Assembly (NCBI RefSeq): GCF_000196015.1
Contig: NC_007973.1
Span: 3,658,001 to 3,722,000, forward strand
Direction of reading: 5' to 3'
From: Cupriavidus metallidurans CH34
GTDB taxonomy: Bacteria; Pseudomonadota; Gammaproteobacteria; Burkholderiales; Burkholderiaceae
Length of the DNA stretch: 64,000 bases
Numbering within the stretch: the stretch's first letter is position 1; each line of letters begins with the position of its first letter. The notes below the pieces were generated by a model. That model saw only the letters and a list, made by a program, of their open reading frames with translations, was not told the DNA's origin and ran no database searches. This document shows, one piece after another, positions 42,107-51,748 of the stretch. Position numbers and translations under genes: made by a program.

Positions 42107-42769
42107 TTACTGATTGACCGGCGATGCCGGATCGAGCAACAGCGCCATCACGTCGCGGATCTGCTGCTCGGTCAGGATGCCCTTGTGGCCGAAGCGCGGC
42201 ATGTTGGAGCAGGCGCTGAACGCGTTCGAATCCCAGATCTTGCCCCACGTGTAGCGAACCACTTCCTGCGAGTTGCCGCGCAGCTTTCCGTACTGGTAGA
42301 GCGACGGCCCGATATTGCCGAACGAGATCTCGGCCTTGGTCAGCTGGTGGCAGGCGTAGCAGTTGCCGCCGTTGGTGCCGCCCACCGCGTCGGTGAACTG
42401 CATGCCCCGGCCGTTCTGCGCGATCTTCTCGCCTTCCTTCCAGTCGCCGAGCCAGTTGTTGTCAGCGGGATACTTCACCTGCTTCAGCTCGGCGGCTTCC
42501 ACCTTCTTCGCCACGGCGGCCGGCACCTTGCTGCGATCTGGGTACTGGCTGCACGCCTTCTGCGTGGCGTCCTGGTTCAGCACACCCTCGACCGTGGCGG
42601 GTCCCTTGGACGTGAAGGACGATTCGATCATCTGGCGCACGTCGGCGTCGGTGACCTTTGTGGTCGCGCCCTTCGTCGTACCCTTTGCCGCCGTCTGCGC
42701 CAGCGCCTGCGTGCCGGCAGCCGAGAGCGCCACCATGGCGACCAGCGCCATCGTATGGAGTTTGTTCAT
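42107..42769 (-). CDS. soxX: Sulfur-oxidation c-type cytochrome SoxX
   Basis: A 220-residue protein with signal peptide (MALVAMVALSAAGTQALAQ). One haem site CYACH is in TNGGNCYACHQLTKAEISFGNIGPSL, with the Met ligand probably in ACSNMPRFGHKGILT. The extension before the haem domain (about 25-110) is a feature of the longer SoxX type. SoxX partners SoxA to join thiosulfate to the SoxY cysteine. The start at 42769 has GGAGA 6 bases upstream. Confidence 0.92.
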   Translation of the reverse strand: MNKLHTMALVAMVALSAAGTQALAQTAAKGTTKGATTKVTDADVRQMIESSFTSKGPATVEGVLNQDATQKACSQYPDRSKVPAAVAKKVEAAELKQVKYPADNNWLGDWKEGEKIAQNGRGMQFTDAVGGTNGGNCYACHQLTKAEISFGNIGPSLYQYGKLRGNSQEVVRYTWGKIWDSNAFSACSNMPRFGHKGILTEQQIRDVMALLLDPASPVNQ

Positions 42770-42780
42770 GTCGTGGTCTC

Positions 42781-43656
42781 CTAGCGCTTCATGTTCGGGC
42801 CGTCGTACGTGCCGCCGTTGGCGTTCTTCGCCAGGAACATCGTCAGGGCGGTAATCACGTCGGAACCATAGGCCGGTTCGGGGAAGCGCTGCTGGCGCAG
42901 GCAGTCGTAAAGTCGGTGCTGCATCGTGCGGACCTCGCCCTGCGAGACGCGGTAGGCGGGCCACGTGGTGTACGCGGCCTCGGCACCCTTCGACGTCAGC
43001 AGGTTCGGGAGGTCTTGCAGGCGGATGCGCTGGCCATCCACGGCATGGCAGGTGGCGCAGGCGAAGTCATATGCGCCGCCGCGATAGAAGAACATCTTCT
43101 CGCCCAGCGCGTAGACCCGCTTTTCCTCGGGGTGCGTGAGCTGGACGTTCATCTTCACGCCGCGCGACTCGCCGGTCAGGTAGGCAGCCAGGCGTTCGAT
43201 GTCGGACGGCTTGCCCTGCGACGAGAACGGGTTCTTCGTCGCTTCTTCCTGTGTCAGGCCCTGCAACGTCACGCGGCAGTAAGCCAGGCGCTGCTCCAGG
43301 TCCATGACCTTGTTGGTGTCCTTGAAGTAGCGCGGCAGTTCGGCGTAAGCGCCCTTGGTCACGCCCGGGCCCTTGCCCAGGTCGCACTGTTCGAGCGAGA
43401 CGTTCTTCGGGCCGGCCGGCTTTTTCCACAGTTCCTCGCCGGCGGCTTCCCATAGTTCCGCGGGATTGCCTTCGGCCAGCATCTGACGGTACTTGGCGAG
43501 TTCTTCGGCGGTGCTGCCCTGCGCCAGCGCGGGCGCGGAGAGCGTGGTGGCGATCGCCGTGACGGCGGCGGCCACGGCCAGAACGGCAGGAGCGGCGCGG
43601 TAGGTGCGGCGGGGACTGCGGCGGGTATTGCTGCGGGTATTGCGCGGGGAAACCAT
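42781..43656 (-). CDS. soxA: Sulfur-oxidation c-type cytochrome SoxA, monohaem type
   Basis: A 291-residue protein with signal peptide (VLAVAAAVTAIATTLSAPALAQ). Only one CxxCH is present (FACATCHAVDG). In place of the N-terminal haem of dihaem SoxA there are isolated cysteines (LEQCDLGKG and AYCRVTL), as in monohaem SoxA where they form a disulfide. The reactive Cys ligand is in YDCLRQQRFPEPAYGSD. It forms SoxAX with the adjacent SoxX. ATG 43656 has GAGGAGA upstream; the longer frame adds only 10 residues. Confidence 0.92.
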   Translation of the reverse strand: MVSPRNTRSNTRRSPRRTYRAAPAVLAVAAAVTAIATTLSAPALAQGSTAEELAKYRQMLAEGNPAELWEAAGEELWKKPAGPKNVSLEQCDLGKGPGVTKGAYAELPRYFKDTNKVMDLEQRLAYCRVTLQGLTQEEATKNPFSSQGKPSDIERLAAYLTGESRGVKMNVQLTHPEEKRVYALGEKMFFYRGGAYDFACATCHAVDGQRIRLQDLPNLLTSKGAEAAYTTWPAYRVSQGEVRTMQHRLYDCLRQQRFPEPAYGSDVITALTMFLAKNANGGTYDGPNMKR

Positions 43657-43798
43657 CGGGGCGTTCTCCTCGCCATCTCGCCACATGGTCGGGCGGCGGA
43701 CGGCTTGCTATGCGGGTCCGGCCCAGGGGCTCATGGCCGGACTTCCGGAAATCGCGCTCGGCGCTCGCGCTTGCAGCGGCGAACGCCTCGCGGACACA

Positions 43799-44257
43799 TC
43801 AGGGCTTGAGGTAAGCGTAGCCTTCGTTGAACTGCAGGCGTGCCACTTCCACCACACCGGCGGGCACCACCTTGGCATCCATCAGCAGGTTCTGCTCGGA
43901 AATGTGGCGGGCGGCAAGCGTGTTGTGGCAAACGCGAAACTCCACGCCCGACGACGCCAGCGCAGCCACCGGGGCTTCGAACGTGTTGCCGCGCGAATCC
44001 TTGGCGCCTTCCACCAGGAAGTCGATGCCGTAGCCAAACGCTACGACGACGATCTTCGTATCCGGCGCGGCGTTCAGGTGATTGCGCAGATTGGCCATGG
44101 CACGCACGGCCTGATCGATGCCCTCTGACAACTGATAGACGACCTTGACGCGGCCCTTGCCCAGGATAGGCATGGACGCCTTCTCCTGTGCCGCTGCCTT
44201 GGCGGTGAGGCCGATGGCGGCCAGCGCCGCCGTGGCCCGAAAGAATGCTCGCCGCAT
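43799..44257 (-). CDS. Exported DsrE-family protein in the sox cluster
   Basis: A 152-residue DsrE/DsrF-like protein with a signal peptide (RRAFFRATAALAAIGLTAKAAAQ). The domain reads VKVVYQLSEGIDQAVRAMANLRNHLNAAPDTKIVVVAFGYGIDFLVEG and EFRVCHNTLAARHISEQNLL, with one Cys where sulfur-carrier members keep theirs. An exported DsrE-type protein between soxZ and soxA suggests periplasmic sulfur or polysulfide handling; that role is inference. GAGGAAG precedes the start. 142 bases separate it from soxA. Confidence 0.82.
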   Translation of the reverse strand: MRRAFFRATAALAAIGLTAKAAAQEKASMPILGKGRVKVVYQLSEGIDQAVRAMANLRNHLNAAPDTKIVVVAFGYGIDFLVEGAKDSRGNTFEAPVAALASSGVEFRVCHNTLAARHISEQNLLMDAKVVPAGVVEVARLQFNEGYAYLKP

Positions 44258-44280
44258 GGTGCTTCCTCGCTTCGCCCTGG

Positions 44281-44592
44281 TCAGGCGATGGTGGCTTCGT
44301 CGGTACGCTTGTCGCCGCGGTTGTCGACCCAGGTCACAGTGACCTTGTCGCCCTTGGCACCGCCCTTGAACTTGAAATTCAGGAACGGATCCTTCGATAC
44401 GGCCGGGCCGAACTGGGCGTGGAACACTTCCTTGCCCTTGCACGTGGCGATCACGGTCTGGATATGCCAGGCCGGAATCGTCTTGCCGGAAGCGTCCTTG
44501 CGCTGGCCGGTCTCCATGTCGTGCTTCATCAGAATCTTGACGTCAACCACGCCGCCGTTTTCGGTGGCGCGAACGCGCATCGGGTCTGCCAT
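44281..44592 (-). CDS. soxZ: Sulfur-oxidation carrier subunit SoxZ
   Basis: A 103-residue SoxZ: MADPMRVRATENGGVVDVKILMKHDMETGQRKDASGKTIPAWHI, then the immunoglobulin-like strands to VTWVDNRGDKRTDEATIA. It has no signal peptide, as usual, because it is exported bound to SoxY. It forms the SoxYZ carrier on which all Sox intermediates ride. Confidence 0.95.
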   Translation of the reverse strand: MADPMRVRATENGGVVDVKILMKHDMETGQRKDASGKTIPAWHIQTVIATCKGKEVFHAQFGPAVSKDPFLNFKFKGGAKGDKVTVTWVDNRGDKRTDEATIA

Positions 44593-44655
44593 GTGCTTCT
44601 CCTGTCAGCAGTAATCTGGAAATCTGGTCCGTGTTCTCGTCTGAACGATGGGGCG

Positions 44656-45111
44656 TCAGCCGCCGCAGCCGCCCAGCGTGACCTTGATTTCCTTCGATGC
44701 CACGTACCACTTGCCGCCGGCCTTGACCGCGGCGTGGACGACCGAGGTCTGGCCCATCTTCACGCGCGTGGAGACGAACGGCTCGGTGCCGGCCGGAATC
44801 GTGAAATCGGCGGCCAGCGTGTTCGGGTTCTTTTCCACCAGGATAGCGATCTGCTCGGTATCGGGGATGTTGCTGGTCACGGCCACCGGCACCACGGCAC
44901 CGTTCTCGGCGATGTCAGGTGCGATGAAGGTGATGGCCGAGCTCTTCTCGGTACCGCTGCCGCCCAGCGCCTTGATCACGTCGGCCACGCTCTTGCCGTC
45001 GAAGGCCGTCTTGTTCCACTCCGCGGCCTGCGCCTCGCTGATCAGGCCGGTGGCGGCCATCAGCGACAGCACAGCGGTCATCCGTAGCACGTCTCGTCGT
45101 TTCGCATTCAT
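44656..45111 (-). CDS. soxY: Sulfur-oxidation carrier subunit SoxY
   Basis: A 151-residue protein with a twin-arginine-like leader (MNAKRRDVLRMTAVLSLMAATGLISEAQAA) and the C-terminal swinging arm GGCGG whose Cys is the sulfur attachment site. The core has FIAPDIAENGAVVPVAVTSNIPDTEQIAILVEKNP. ATG 45111 was chosen for the leader; the upstream ATG at 45168 would add 19 residues. It precedes soxZ by 63 bases. Confidence 0.95.
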   Translation of the reverse strand: MNAKRRDVLRMTAVLSLMAATGLISEAQAAEWNKTAFDGKSVADVIKALGGSGTEKSSAITFIAPDIAENGAVVPVAVTSNIPDTEQIAILVEKNPNTLAADFTIPAGTEPFVSTRVKMGQTSVVHAAVKAGGKWYVASKEIKVTLGGCGG

Positions 45112-45365
45112 GTTGCTGTATTTCCTGTACTTGCCTTGCTTACCCGGTTTCCCTGGAAGCCGTTTCAAAATGATTCTGGCGCTCGCTCCACTGTCTGCAG
45201 CCGCGTGGCTGGCCAGAACTGCTTCGCTTCATTCTGAAACGACTTCTTGCGAACAGTGCGCCGGCATTGCTTTGGTATTTCGCCGGTCATCACGATGGAT
45301 GTCCTACCGCCAGAAATGGCACGGGCCGCCGGAACATCGGACGGCCCGCGCGGACGTCGCGGCGC

Positions 45366-45692
45366 TTACTTGGCCGGGGCGCCAGCCAGCACCCACTCCA
45401 CGACCGTCTTCAGGTCGGCATCGCTGACAGCGGCGTTAGCCGGCATCGGCACCGGACCCCAGACGCCCGAACCACCGTTCTTGACCTTCGCGGTCAGCTT
45501 CGCCAGGGCGGTCTTGTCGCCCTTGTACTTGGCTGCCACGTCCTTGTACGCCGGGCCGACCAGCTTCTTGTCGACCTGGTGGCAGCCCATGCAGGCGTTC
45601 TTGTTGGCGATTTCCTGGGCCTTGGCGGCATCCACGGCGTGCGCGGATGCGGCGGCGGCCAGGAGAGCGGCGGCGATGACAAACTGCTTCAT
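45366..45692 (-). CDS. Small periplasmic class I cytochrome c
   Basis: A 108-residue monohaem cytochrome c551/c552 type with signal peptide (KQFVIAAALLAAAASAHA), haem site ACMGCHQVDKKLVGPAYKDVAAKY and Met ligand in VWGPVPMPANAAVSDADL. It lies 254 bases ahead of soxY on the same strand, so it may carry electrons from SoxAX to an oxidase. Confidence 0.9.
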   Translation of the reverse strand: MKQFVIAAALLAAAASAHAVDAAKAQEIANKNACMGCHQVDKKLVGPAYKDVAAKYKGDKTALAKLTAKVKNGGSGVWGPVPMPANAAVSDADLKTVVEWVLAGAPAK

Positions 45693-45969
45693 GTTGTTGT
45701 GCTCCAAACTGATTGAGCCGTGGGGACGGCAAGGACGCGCTTGGGGGGGCGATCCCGCGGCGCGGCACGCGCTGGCCGCCGTTGGGCGGGCCTTCTTTCG
45801 GGCCTCTGGGCCTCCGGGCCTCTCGGGTGATCGGTGAGAGCGTCTCGGGCGGGTTGCGGCCAGTCCGCTATTTTGCCTCAAGATGCGGCAACGATACGGA
45901 TTCGCACGTGATATCCATATGCGCAAAAATGCGGGAACGGCGGCTAAATATACGGGTTAACCCTCGAAA

Positions 45970-46863
45970 TCATCGCCCAGCGAGCATCCGACCGGCCCAC
46001 AGCCGCCCGCCGAACACGTTGAGTAGCAGTCCGGCCATTACCACCAGGGCGCCAGCCCATTGTGTCAGCGCCAATGCTTCGCCCAGCAGCAGGTGTGCGG
46101 AGACCAGGCCGACCACCGGCACCAGCAGCGTCAGCGGCGCCACCTTGCTGGCCGCGTAGCGCGTCAGCAGGCGGCCCCACATCGTGTAGCCGAACAGCGT
46201 GGCGCAGAACGCCAGGTAGCAGACCGCGAACACACCCATGCCGGAGATATTGGTCAGCGCCTGCGTCATCCGGGCCGGGCCCTCGAACCAGAGCGACAGC
46301 AGCGCGAACGGCACGATCGGGATCAGCGCGCCCCACACCACCAGGCCCAGCAGATCCACCGGCCCAATCTTCTTGCTGACGATGTTGCCCGTGGCCCAGC
46401 ACAGGGCGGCGCACAGCGTCAGCAGGAAGCCGGCCAGCGTCATGCCGCCCGGGCCGTGAGCGGCGCCGCTGCCGATCAGGGCGAGCCCGCAGGCGGCGAT
46501 GGCCATGCCAGCGATGTTGTGCCAGCGCACCGGCTCGCCAAGCCAGAACCCGGCGATGGCCACGGTGAAGAACACCTGCGACTGCAGCACCAGCGATGCC
46601 AGCCCCGCCGGCATCCCGACGGCCATCGCGTAGAACAGGAACACGAACTGCCCAAGGCTGATGGTGGCGCCGTAGGCCACCAGCATCCGCAGCGGAATGC
46701 GTGGCCGAGGGATAAAGAAAACAGCCGGAAACGCCACCAGGCAGAAGCGCAGCGCGCCCAGCAGCATTGGCGGCACGCCGACGAGGCCGACCTTGATGAC
46801 GACGAAATTGACGCCCCAGACCACGATGATGGCCAGGGCAAGCAGACGGTCTTTGGCTTGCAT
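45970..46863 (-). CDS. EamA/DMT-family transporter
   Basis: A 297-residue protein with ten hydrophobic segments in two EamA repeats (LAIIVVWGVNFVVIKVGLVGVPPMLLGALRF opens the first; ISGMGVFAVCYLAFCATLFGYTMWGRLLTRY lies in the second). This is the drug/metabolite exporter RhaT/YdcZ fold, often amino-acid export. It splits the sox genes from fccAB and has no visible link to sulfur. The gap 46864-47013 shows nothing further. Confidence 0.88.
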   Translation of the reverse strand: MQAKDRLLALAIIVVWGVNFVVIKVGLVGVPPMLLGALRFCLVAFPAVFFIPRPRIPLRMLVAYGATISLGQFVFLFYAMAVGMPAGLASLVLQSQVFFTVAIAGFWLGEPVRWHNIAGMAIAACGLALIGSGAAHGPGGMTLAGFLLTLCAALCWATGNIVSKKIGPVDLLGLVVWGALIPIVPFALLSLWFEGPARMTQALTNISGMGVFAVCYLAFCATLFGYTMWGRLLTRYAASKVAPLTLLVPVVGLVSAHLLLGEALALTQWAGALVVMAGLLLNVFGGRLWAGRMLAGR

Positions 46864-47013
46864 GATCGAAGAGGGATCGCCGCATCCCTGGGGGCGGGAT
46901 GACCGGCACGGCTAGCGTATCAGCCCGTGGCGGCGCGGCGTTGCACGATCCTGCGGTTTTGCGGCGTGTAGGGTGAGCGGGGCGTGTGGGGCAGCCGGCA
47001 CTCTGTCAGTGAG

Positions 47014-48294
47014 TCAGGCGCCCAGCATGTCGGCCCAGATGCTGTGGGCCCAGGCAAGTCCGTACTCACCTTCCCGCCTGCTTGGCGCGACGGACAGCCC
47101 GCCGGACCCCGGCACGGTCAGCATGGTTTTCTCGCCGGCATCGTAGCGATGCACGCTGGCCACGTGGATGGCCTCGTTCGACGACGTGAAGCTGTAGCAG
47201 GTGTTGGTGTAGACCGGCTCCGGGTCCGGATCCTGACCGGCCAGCAGCCGCAGGATCGCGGCGGCGGCCACCTTGCCGTGCTGATTGGCCATCGTGCCGG
47301 ACTTGGGCATCAGCGGCGCGATCTGGACGGCGTCGCCAAGGACGTGGATGTCAGGCGCCACGGTCGACGCCATGGTCAGGAAGTCGACCTCGCACCAGCG
47401 GCCGTTGGCCGTCGCCAGACCGCTGGCCACGGCGATGGCGCCGGCGCGCTGCGGTGGCAGCAGGTTGATGACGTCGGCCCGCTCGTCGTCCTGCACGTCA
47501 AAGCGGATCGTGCGTGTGGCCGGATCGACATCGACGGTCTCGAACTGCGGCCGGTACTCGATCATCCCCTTGTAGCGTGTCTCCCAGACCTTGCGGAACA
47601 ACGCGCCCTTCGACGTGATGTCCGGGTTCGCGTCGAGCACGAGCACCTTGCTGCGCGGCTTGTGTTGCTTGAGATAGTCGGCAACCAGGCAGGCCCGCTC
47701 GTACGGCCCGGGTGGGCAACGATACGGCGCCAGCGGGATCGTGATCGCGAACGTACCGCCATCGGGCATCGCCGCGAGCTGGCGGCGCAGCACGTCGGTC
47801 TGCGGACCGGCCTTCCAGGCGTGCACGATCTGATCCCCGCCAGGACGTGCCAGACCTGGGATCGCGCTGGACTGCATCTCCACGCCGGGGGACAGGATCA
47901 GGCGGTCATACGGCAGCGTCCCTCCGCCCGCCACCCGGACAGTGCGTGCCGCCGGGTCGATCGCCGTGACCGTGTCGCGCACGTGCTTCACGCCGTGACG
48001 ACTCACCAGCGTGTCGTAGGGCAGCGTGATGTCGGCCATCTGGCGATAGCCGGCGACAACGAGATTCGACAGCGGGCAGGACACAAACGCCTCGTCGGGC
48101 TCGATCAGCGTGACGTCGACAGCACCGTGACTCCAGGTGCGCAGGTAGCGTGCGGCCGTGGCACCGCCAAAGCCACCGCCGACCACCACGACCTTCGCTG
48201 CGGTTGCTGCGCGCGCCTGACGCGGCGTCAACATGCCGAGCGTGGTGGCCGCGACACCGGCCAGGGCGGCCTGTAGGACAGAGCGTCTTTGCAT
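47014..48294 (-). CDS. fccB: Flavocytochrome c sulfide dehydrogenase, flavoprotein subunit
   Basis: A 426-residue protein with a Tat-type leader (MQRRSVLQAALAGVAATTLGML), an FAD dinucleotide motif (VVVVGGGFGGATAARYL), the redox Cys in EAFVSCPLSNLVVAG, the second FAD region VHVLGDAVQ (read as DIHVLGDAVQ), and a C-terminal Cys in YTNTCYSF that pairs with the first. It oxidises sulfide or protein-bound sulfane, passing electrons to its cytochrome partner. SoxF is an equivalent name. It lies 3 bases after fccA. Confidence 0.92.
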   Translation of the reverse strand: MQRRSVLQAALAGVAATTLGMLTPRQARAATAAKVVVVGGGFGGATAARYLRTWSHGAVDVTLIEPDEAFVSCPLSNLVVAGYRQMADITLPYDTLVSRHGVKHVRDTVTAIDPAARTVRVAGGGTLPYDRLILSPGVEMQSSAIPGLARPGGDQIVHAWKAGPQTDVLRRQLAAMPDGGTFAITIPLAPYRCPPGPYERACLVADYLKQHKPRSKVLVLDANPDITSKGALFRKVWETRYKGMIEYRPQFETVDVDPATRTIRFDVQDDERADVINLLPPQRAGAIAVASGLATANGRWCEVDFLTMASTVAPDIHVLGDAVQIAPLMPKSGTMANQHGKVAAAAILRLLAGQDPDPEPVYTNTCYSFTSSNEAIHVASVHRYDAGEKTMLTVPGSGGLSVAPSRREGEYGLAWAHSIWADMLGA

Positions 48295-48297
48295 GGG

Positions 48298-48675
48298 CTA
48301 TTTCTGGTCGGCGAACCACGCGGCCATCGCGAGGATCTGCGCGTCGCTATAGCCCTTGGCGATTTGCGGCATCACGGTCCCGGAGCGCTTGCCGTTCTTG
48401 AAATTGAACATCAGCTCGACGAGATCGGCCTGCTGCCGGCCCGCCAGTCGCGGAATCGGACCGTCCGCGGGCGGCTTGCCGTCCGTGCCGTGGCAGACCG
48501 CGCAGGACGCGGCGAGATTGCGCGCCTGCATCGTGCGGGCCGCCTGCGCCTCCACGGTCAGCTTGCCGGCTTCGGCCGGCCCGGCGGGTGCCGAAGCCGG
48601 CTGCGCGAGCGCCAGCGACGGCGCCACGCAGAAACCCGCCACGACGCCCCTCAGGTACCGCGGCGCGAGCGTCAT
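48298..48675 (-). CDS. fccA: Flavocytochrome c sulfide dehydrogenase, cytochrome subunit
   Basis: A 125-residue monohaem cytochrome with leader (LRGVVAGFCVAPSLALAQP), haem site SCAVCHGTDGKPP and Met ligand in RSGTVMPQIAKGYSDAQI. It precedes fccB by 3 bases, so they form one unit; SoxE is another name for this role. It is short for a dihaem FccA and has only one haem. Confidence 0.88.
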   Translation of the reverse strand: MTLAPRYLRGVVAGFCVAPSLALAQPASAPAGPAEAGKLTVEAQAARTMQARNLAASCAVCHGTDGKPPADGPIPRLAGRQQADLVELMFNFKNGKRSGTVMPQIAKGYSDAQILAMAAWFADQK

Positions 48676-48680
48676 GTCGC

Positions 48681-49535
48681 TTACGGCAGGTTGCGGCCCG
48701 GCGGCAGCGCCACCGGCGACGAGACCGGCGCGGCCACAGGGCTCGTGGTCGCGCCACCGGACGTGCCCATCGACGCGGGCGCGTCGGAGTTCACGGGGGC
48801 GTTGGGTGCGCTACCCGGCACCGACTGGACCGGCGCCGGCGTACCCACCGCTTCGCTGCCGGTGTTGCCGTTCTGCGAGCTACCCAATGCATCCAGACGG
48901 GCGCGCTCGGATTCGCTGATGTAGTCGAACGCCTTGACCACCTTCTGCACGCCGCTGGAGTTGCGGGCCACGTCCGTGGCCTTGTCGCCTTCGGCATTGG
49001 TCACGATGCCCAGCAGATAGACCACGCCCTTATCCGTCGTAACCTTGATCGAATTGGCGGGAACGCCCTCGGCGGTCACCATCAGCGTCTTGACCTTGCT
49101 GGTCAGGTACGCGTCATTGCTGCGCGTCATGAAGCCCGGCGAGGCCGTGACCTGGAGTTCGTTCACCACGTCACGCGTGTTCTGCAGGCCGCGCACGTAC
49201 TGTTCGACCTGCTGCTTGACGTCGGCATTGCTGACTTCGCCCACCAGCAGCACCTTGCGGTTGAACACCGCCGCCTCCACGCGGGCCTTGTCGCCGCTGA
49301 AGCGCGAGCTCAGCGTGCTGTCGATTTCCATCTGCAGGCCACGGTCGATCGTCTGCGTGCCCGTGGGCCGGCGGTCGGTGGCCATCACCACGCCGGTACC
49401 GACCGCGCCGGCCAGCACCGGGAAGCAGCCGGCGAGCTGCGTGGCCGACACGATCAGTGCGGCCACGGTGACGGCCGTGCGTGCGATACGGGCCGGGGAA
49501 GTCTTCTTCTGGTTAGTCTTGGTCACGTTCGTCAT
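48681..49535 (-). CDS. Outer-membrane BON-domain lipoprotein (DolP/YraP-like)
   Basis: A 284-residue lipoprotein with lipobox LAGC (C37) after a hydrophobic stretch, two BON domains (about 66-135 and 145-215; the first has FSGDKARVEAAVFNRKVLLVGEVSNADVKQQVEQYVRGL), and a long Pro/Ala/Ser-rich C-terminal tail (about 225-284) that E. coli DolP lacks. DolP binds anionic phospholipid at division sites. The neighbours (SIS protein, yraN, rsmI) repeat the E. coli yraP area. Confidence 0.88.
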   Translation of the reverse strand: MTNVTKTNQKKTSPARIARTAVTVAALIVSATQLAGCFPVLAGAVGTGVVMATDRRPTGTQTIDRGLQMEIDSTLSSRFSGDKARVEAAVFNRKVLLVGEVSNADVKQQVEQYVRGLQNTRDVVNELQVTASPGFMTRSNDAYLTSKVKTLMVTAEGVPANSIKVTTDKGVVYLLGIVTNAEGDKATDVARNSSGVQKVVKAFDYISESERARLDALGSSQNGNTGSEAVGTPAPVQSVPGSAPNAPVNSDAPASMGTSGGATTSPVAAPVSSPVALPPGRNLP

Positions 49536-49588
49536 GCGGTCCTTTGCAGGAAATCAGGTTGCAGCGGTTTGCAGGGCGGTTGCGCGGC

Positions 49589-49653
49589 TGTGGATATCAC
49601 TGTGGATGACGCCGCAAAACCTGTGGATACGTTGTGGGCAGGCCTGTGAATAA
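49589..49653. promoter_or_regulatory. Cluster of DnaA-box-like 9-mers
   Basis: Four sequences in one orientation within 65 bases: TGTGGATAT (49589), TGTGGATGA (49601), TGTGGATAC (49622) and TGTGAATAA (49645). The last matches the DnaA consensus TTATnCACA exactly (reverse complement); the others miss by one base. They lie in the 154-base gap between the BON lipoprotein and SIS genes. Function unproven. Confidence 0.55.
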
Positions 49654-49689
49654 CCCGGGATAACTCGCGGGCGTCCACTGGCGTGGTCC

Positions 49690-50307
<618 letters not shown>

Positions 50308-50766
50308 TTATGACGCAGGCCCCTCGCCGCCGCCCTCGGAATCCAGCGCCCCGAGGTCGAACGCGTTCCGCAGCCATTCGAGCCGGCCCGGGTCCAGCGC
50401 CACCACGTCCACCCGGCATGGCGGCAGCCGGTCCAGCGTGGCAAGGTAATGACTGGCCGCGCGCAGCACGCGCCGCTGCTTGGTCAGCGTAATGCTTGCC
50501 GCCGCGCCGCCAAACCCGCGTCCGCCGCGCTTGCGCACCTCGACGAAAACCAGCGTATCGTCAGCAGCGCGCATGATCAGGTCAATCTCGCCGCCTTTGC
50601 AGCGATAATTGCGTTCGACCGCCACCAGACCCTGCCGCTGCAGGTAGGCAAGCGCGCGATCCTCGGCCAGCGCGCCTTGCCGCGTCGTGGACGATGCCGG
50701 CCGCGCCGGCAACGCGGATGGCGTGGTGGTTTTGAATGAGCGAATCAACGGAAGTTCTCCAAGCAT
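50308..50766 (-). CDS. yraN: UPF0102/YraN-family nuclease-fold protein
   Basis: A 152-residue protein of the endonuclease-like fold. [52 protein letters not shown] shows the conserved E, D and E-V-K/R pattern (GEIDLI then FVEVR). Function is not established in the family. Its ATG (50766-50764) shares two bases with the rsmI ATG on the other strand, so the two genes start head to head with no gap between them. Confidence 0.9.
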   Translation of the reverse strand: MLGELPLIRSFKTTTPSALPARPASSTTRQGALAEDRALAYLQRQGLVAVERNYRCKGGEIDLIMRAADDTLVFVEVRKRGGRGFGGAAASITLTKQRRVLRAASHYLATLDRLPPCRVDVVALDPGRLEWLRNAFDLGALDSEGGGEGPAS

Positions 50767-51664
50767 GAGTGACTGGACCCTGCTGGCAAGCGGTCAGACC
50801 TACCCACCGGGCACGCTGTACGTGGTGGCCACGCCGATCGGCAACGTCGCCGACCTGTCCCTGCGCGCGCTGCACGTGCTCGGCCTGGCCGACGCAATCG
50901 CCTGTGAAGACACGCGCAACACCGGGCAACTGCTGACCCGCGTGGGGCTGCAGCGGCCGCTGGTCGCCGTGCACGAGCACAACGAGCGCGAGGCCGCCGT
51001 CCGTATCGTGGAACGCCTGCGGGCCGGGGAACGGATCGCCTATGTGTCCGATGCCGGCACGCCGGGTATTTCTGACCCGGGCGCTCGGCTGGTGGAAGCC
51101 GTGCGCGCGGCCGGACTCGGCGTGGTGCCGTTGCCGGGGCCGAGCGCCGCGGTCACGGCGCTGTCCGTCGCAGGCGACATGCTCGAGGCTGGCGAAGGCC
51201 GTTTCACGTTTGTCGGATTCCTGCCGGGCAAGCCCAAGGCCCGCGCGGACGAGATCGCCCGGCTGGCTGTGCTCGACCACGCCTGGGTCCTTTACGAAGC
51301 ACCGCACCGCATTGCCGACACGCTGGCCGCGCTGGCGGCCGCCCTGCCCGGCACGCGCCGCCTGCTGATCGGGCGCGAACTGACCAAGCTGTTCGAGGAG
51401 ACGCCCGTCCTGACCGTGGCGGAAGCCCCAGCCTGGCTTGCGAGCGAAGCTGCGCGCGGCAAGGGCGAGTTCGTGCTGGTCGTGGAAGGTGTGCGTCGGG
51501 CGGAAGCGGGCGATGAAGATGCGCCCGATGCGGAAGCGGTGCGCGTGCTGAAGCTGCTGCTGGCCGAGCTGCCAGCCAAGCGCGCAGCCAAACTGGCGGC
51601 CGCGATCACCGGCGCGAAGACGGATGCGCTCTACCAGCTCGCGCTCGCGCAGCGTGCTGAGTGA
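50765..51664 (+). CDS. rsmI: 16S rRNA (cytidine-1402 2'-O)-methyltransferase
   Basis: A 299-residue methyltransferase of the tetrapyrrole/SAM fold. [67 protein letters not shown] and [16 protein letters not shown] are the RsmI signatures. It methylates C1402 in the ribosomal decoding centre. The ATG overlaps the yraN start on the opposite strand; the frame is open 26 codons upstream inside yraN. Confidence 0.95.
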   Translation: MSDWTLLASGQTYPPGTLYVVATPIGNVADLSLRALHVLGLADAIACEDTRNTGQLLTRVGLQRPLVAVHEHNEREAAVRIVERLRAGERIAYVSDAGTPGISDPGARLVEAVRAAGLGVVPLPGPSAAVTALSVAGDMLEAGEGRFTFVGFLPGKPKARADEIARLAVLDHAWVLYEAPHRIADTLAALAAALPGTRRLLIGRELTKLFEETPVLTVAEAPAWLASEAARGKGEFVLVVEGVRRAEAGDEDAPDAEAVRVLKLLLAELPAKRAAKLAAAITGAKTDALYQLALAQRAE

Positions 51665-51748
51665 GAAAAATCTGAATTGGGAGGGGGGCTGCAGGCGGGC
51701 GGTTGAGCGGGGAGCGAGAGGATCGATCCGGCCGGCCTGCATCGCGGA

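Noticed and set aside
40102..42117. 671-codon open frame on the plus strand over soxB and the thioredoxin gene
   Set aside because: It is antisense to two well-supported genes, with no recognisable protein feature.
46984..48276. 430-codon open frame antisense to fccB
   Set aside because: Shadow of a clear flavoprotein gene; composition is typical of reverse-strand reading.
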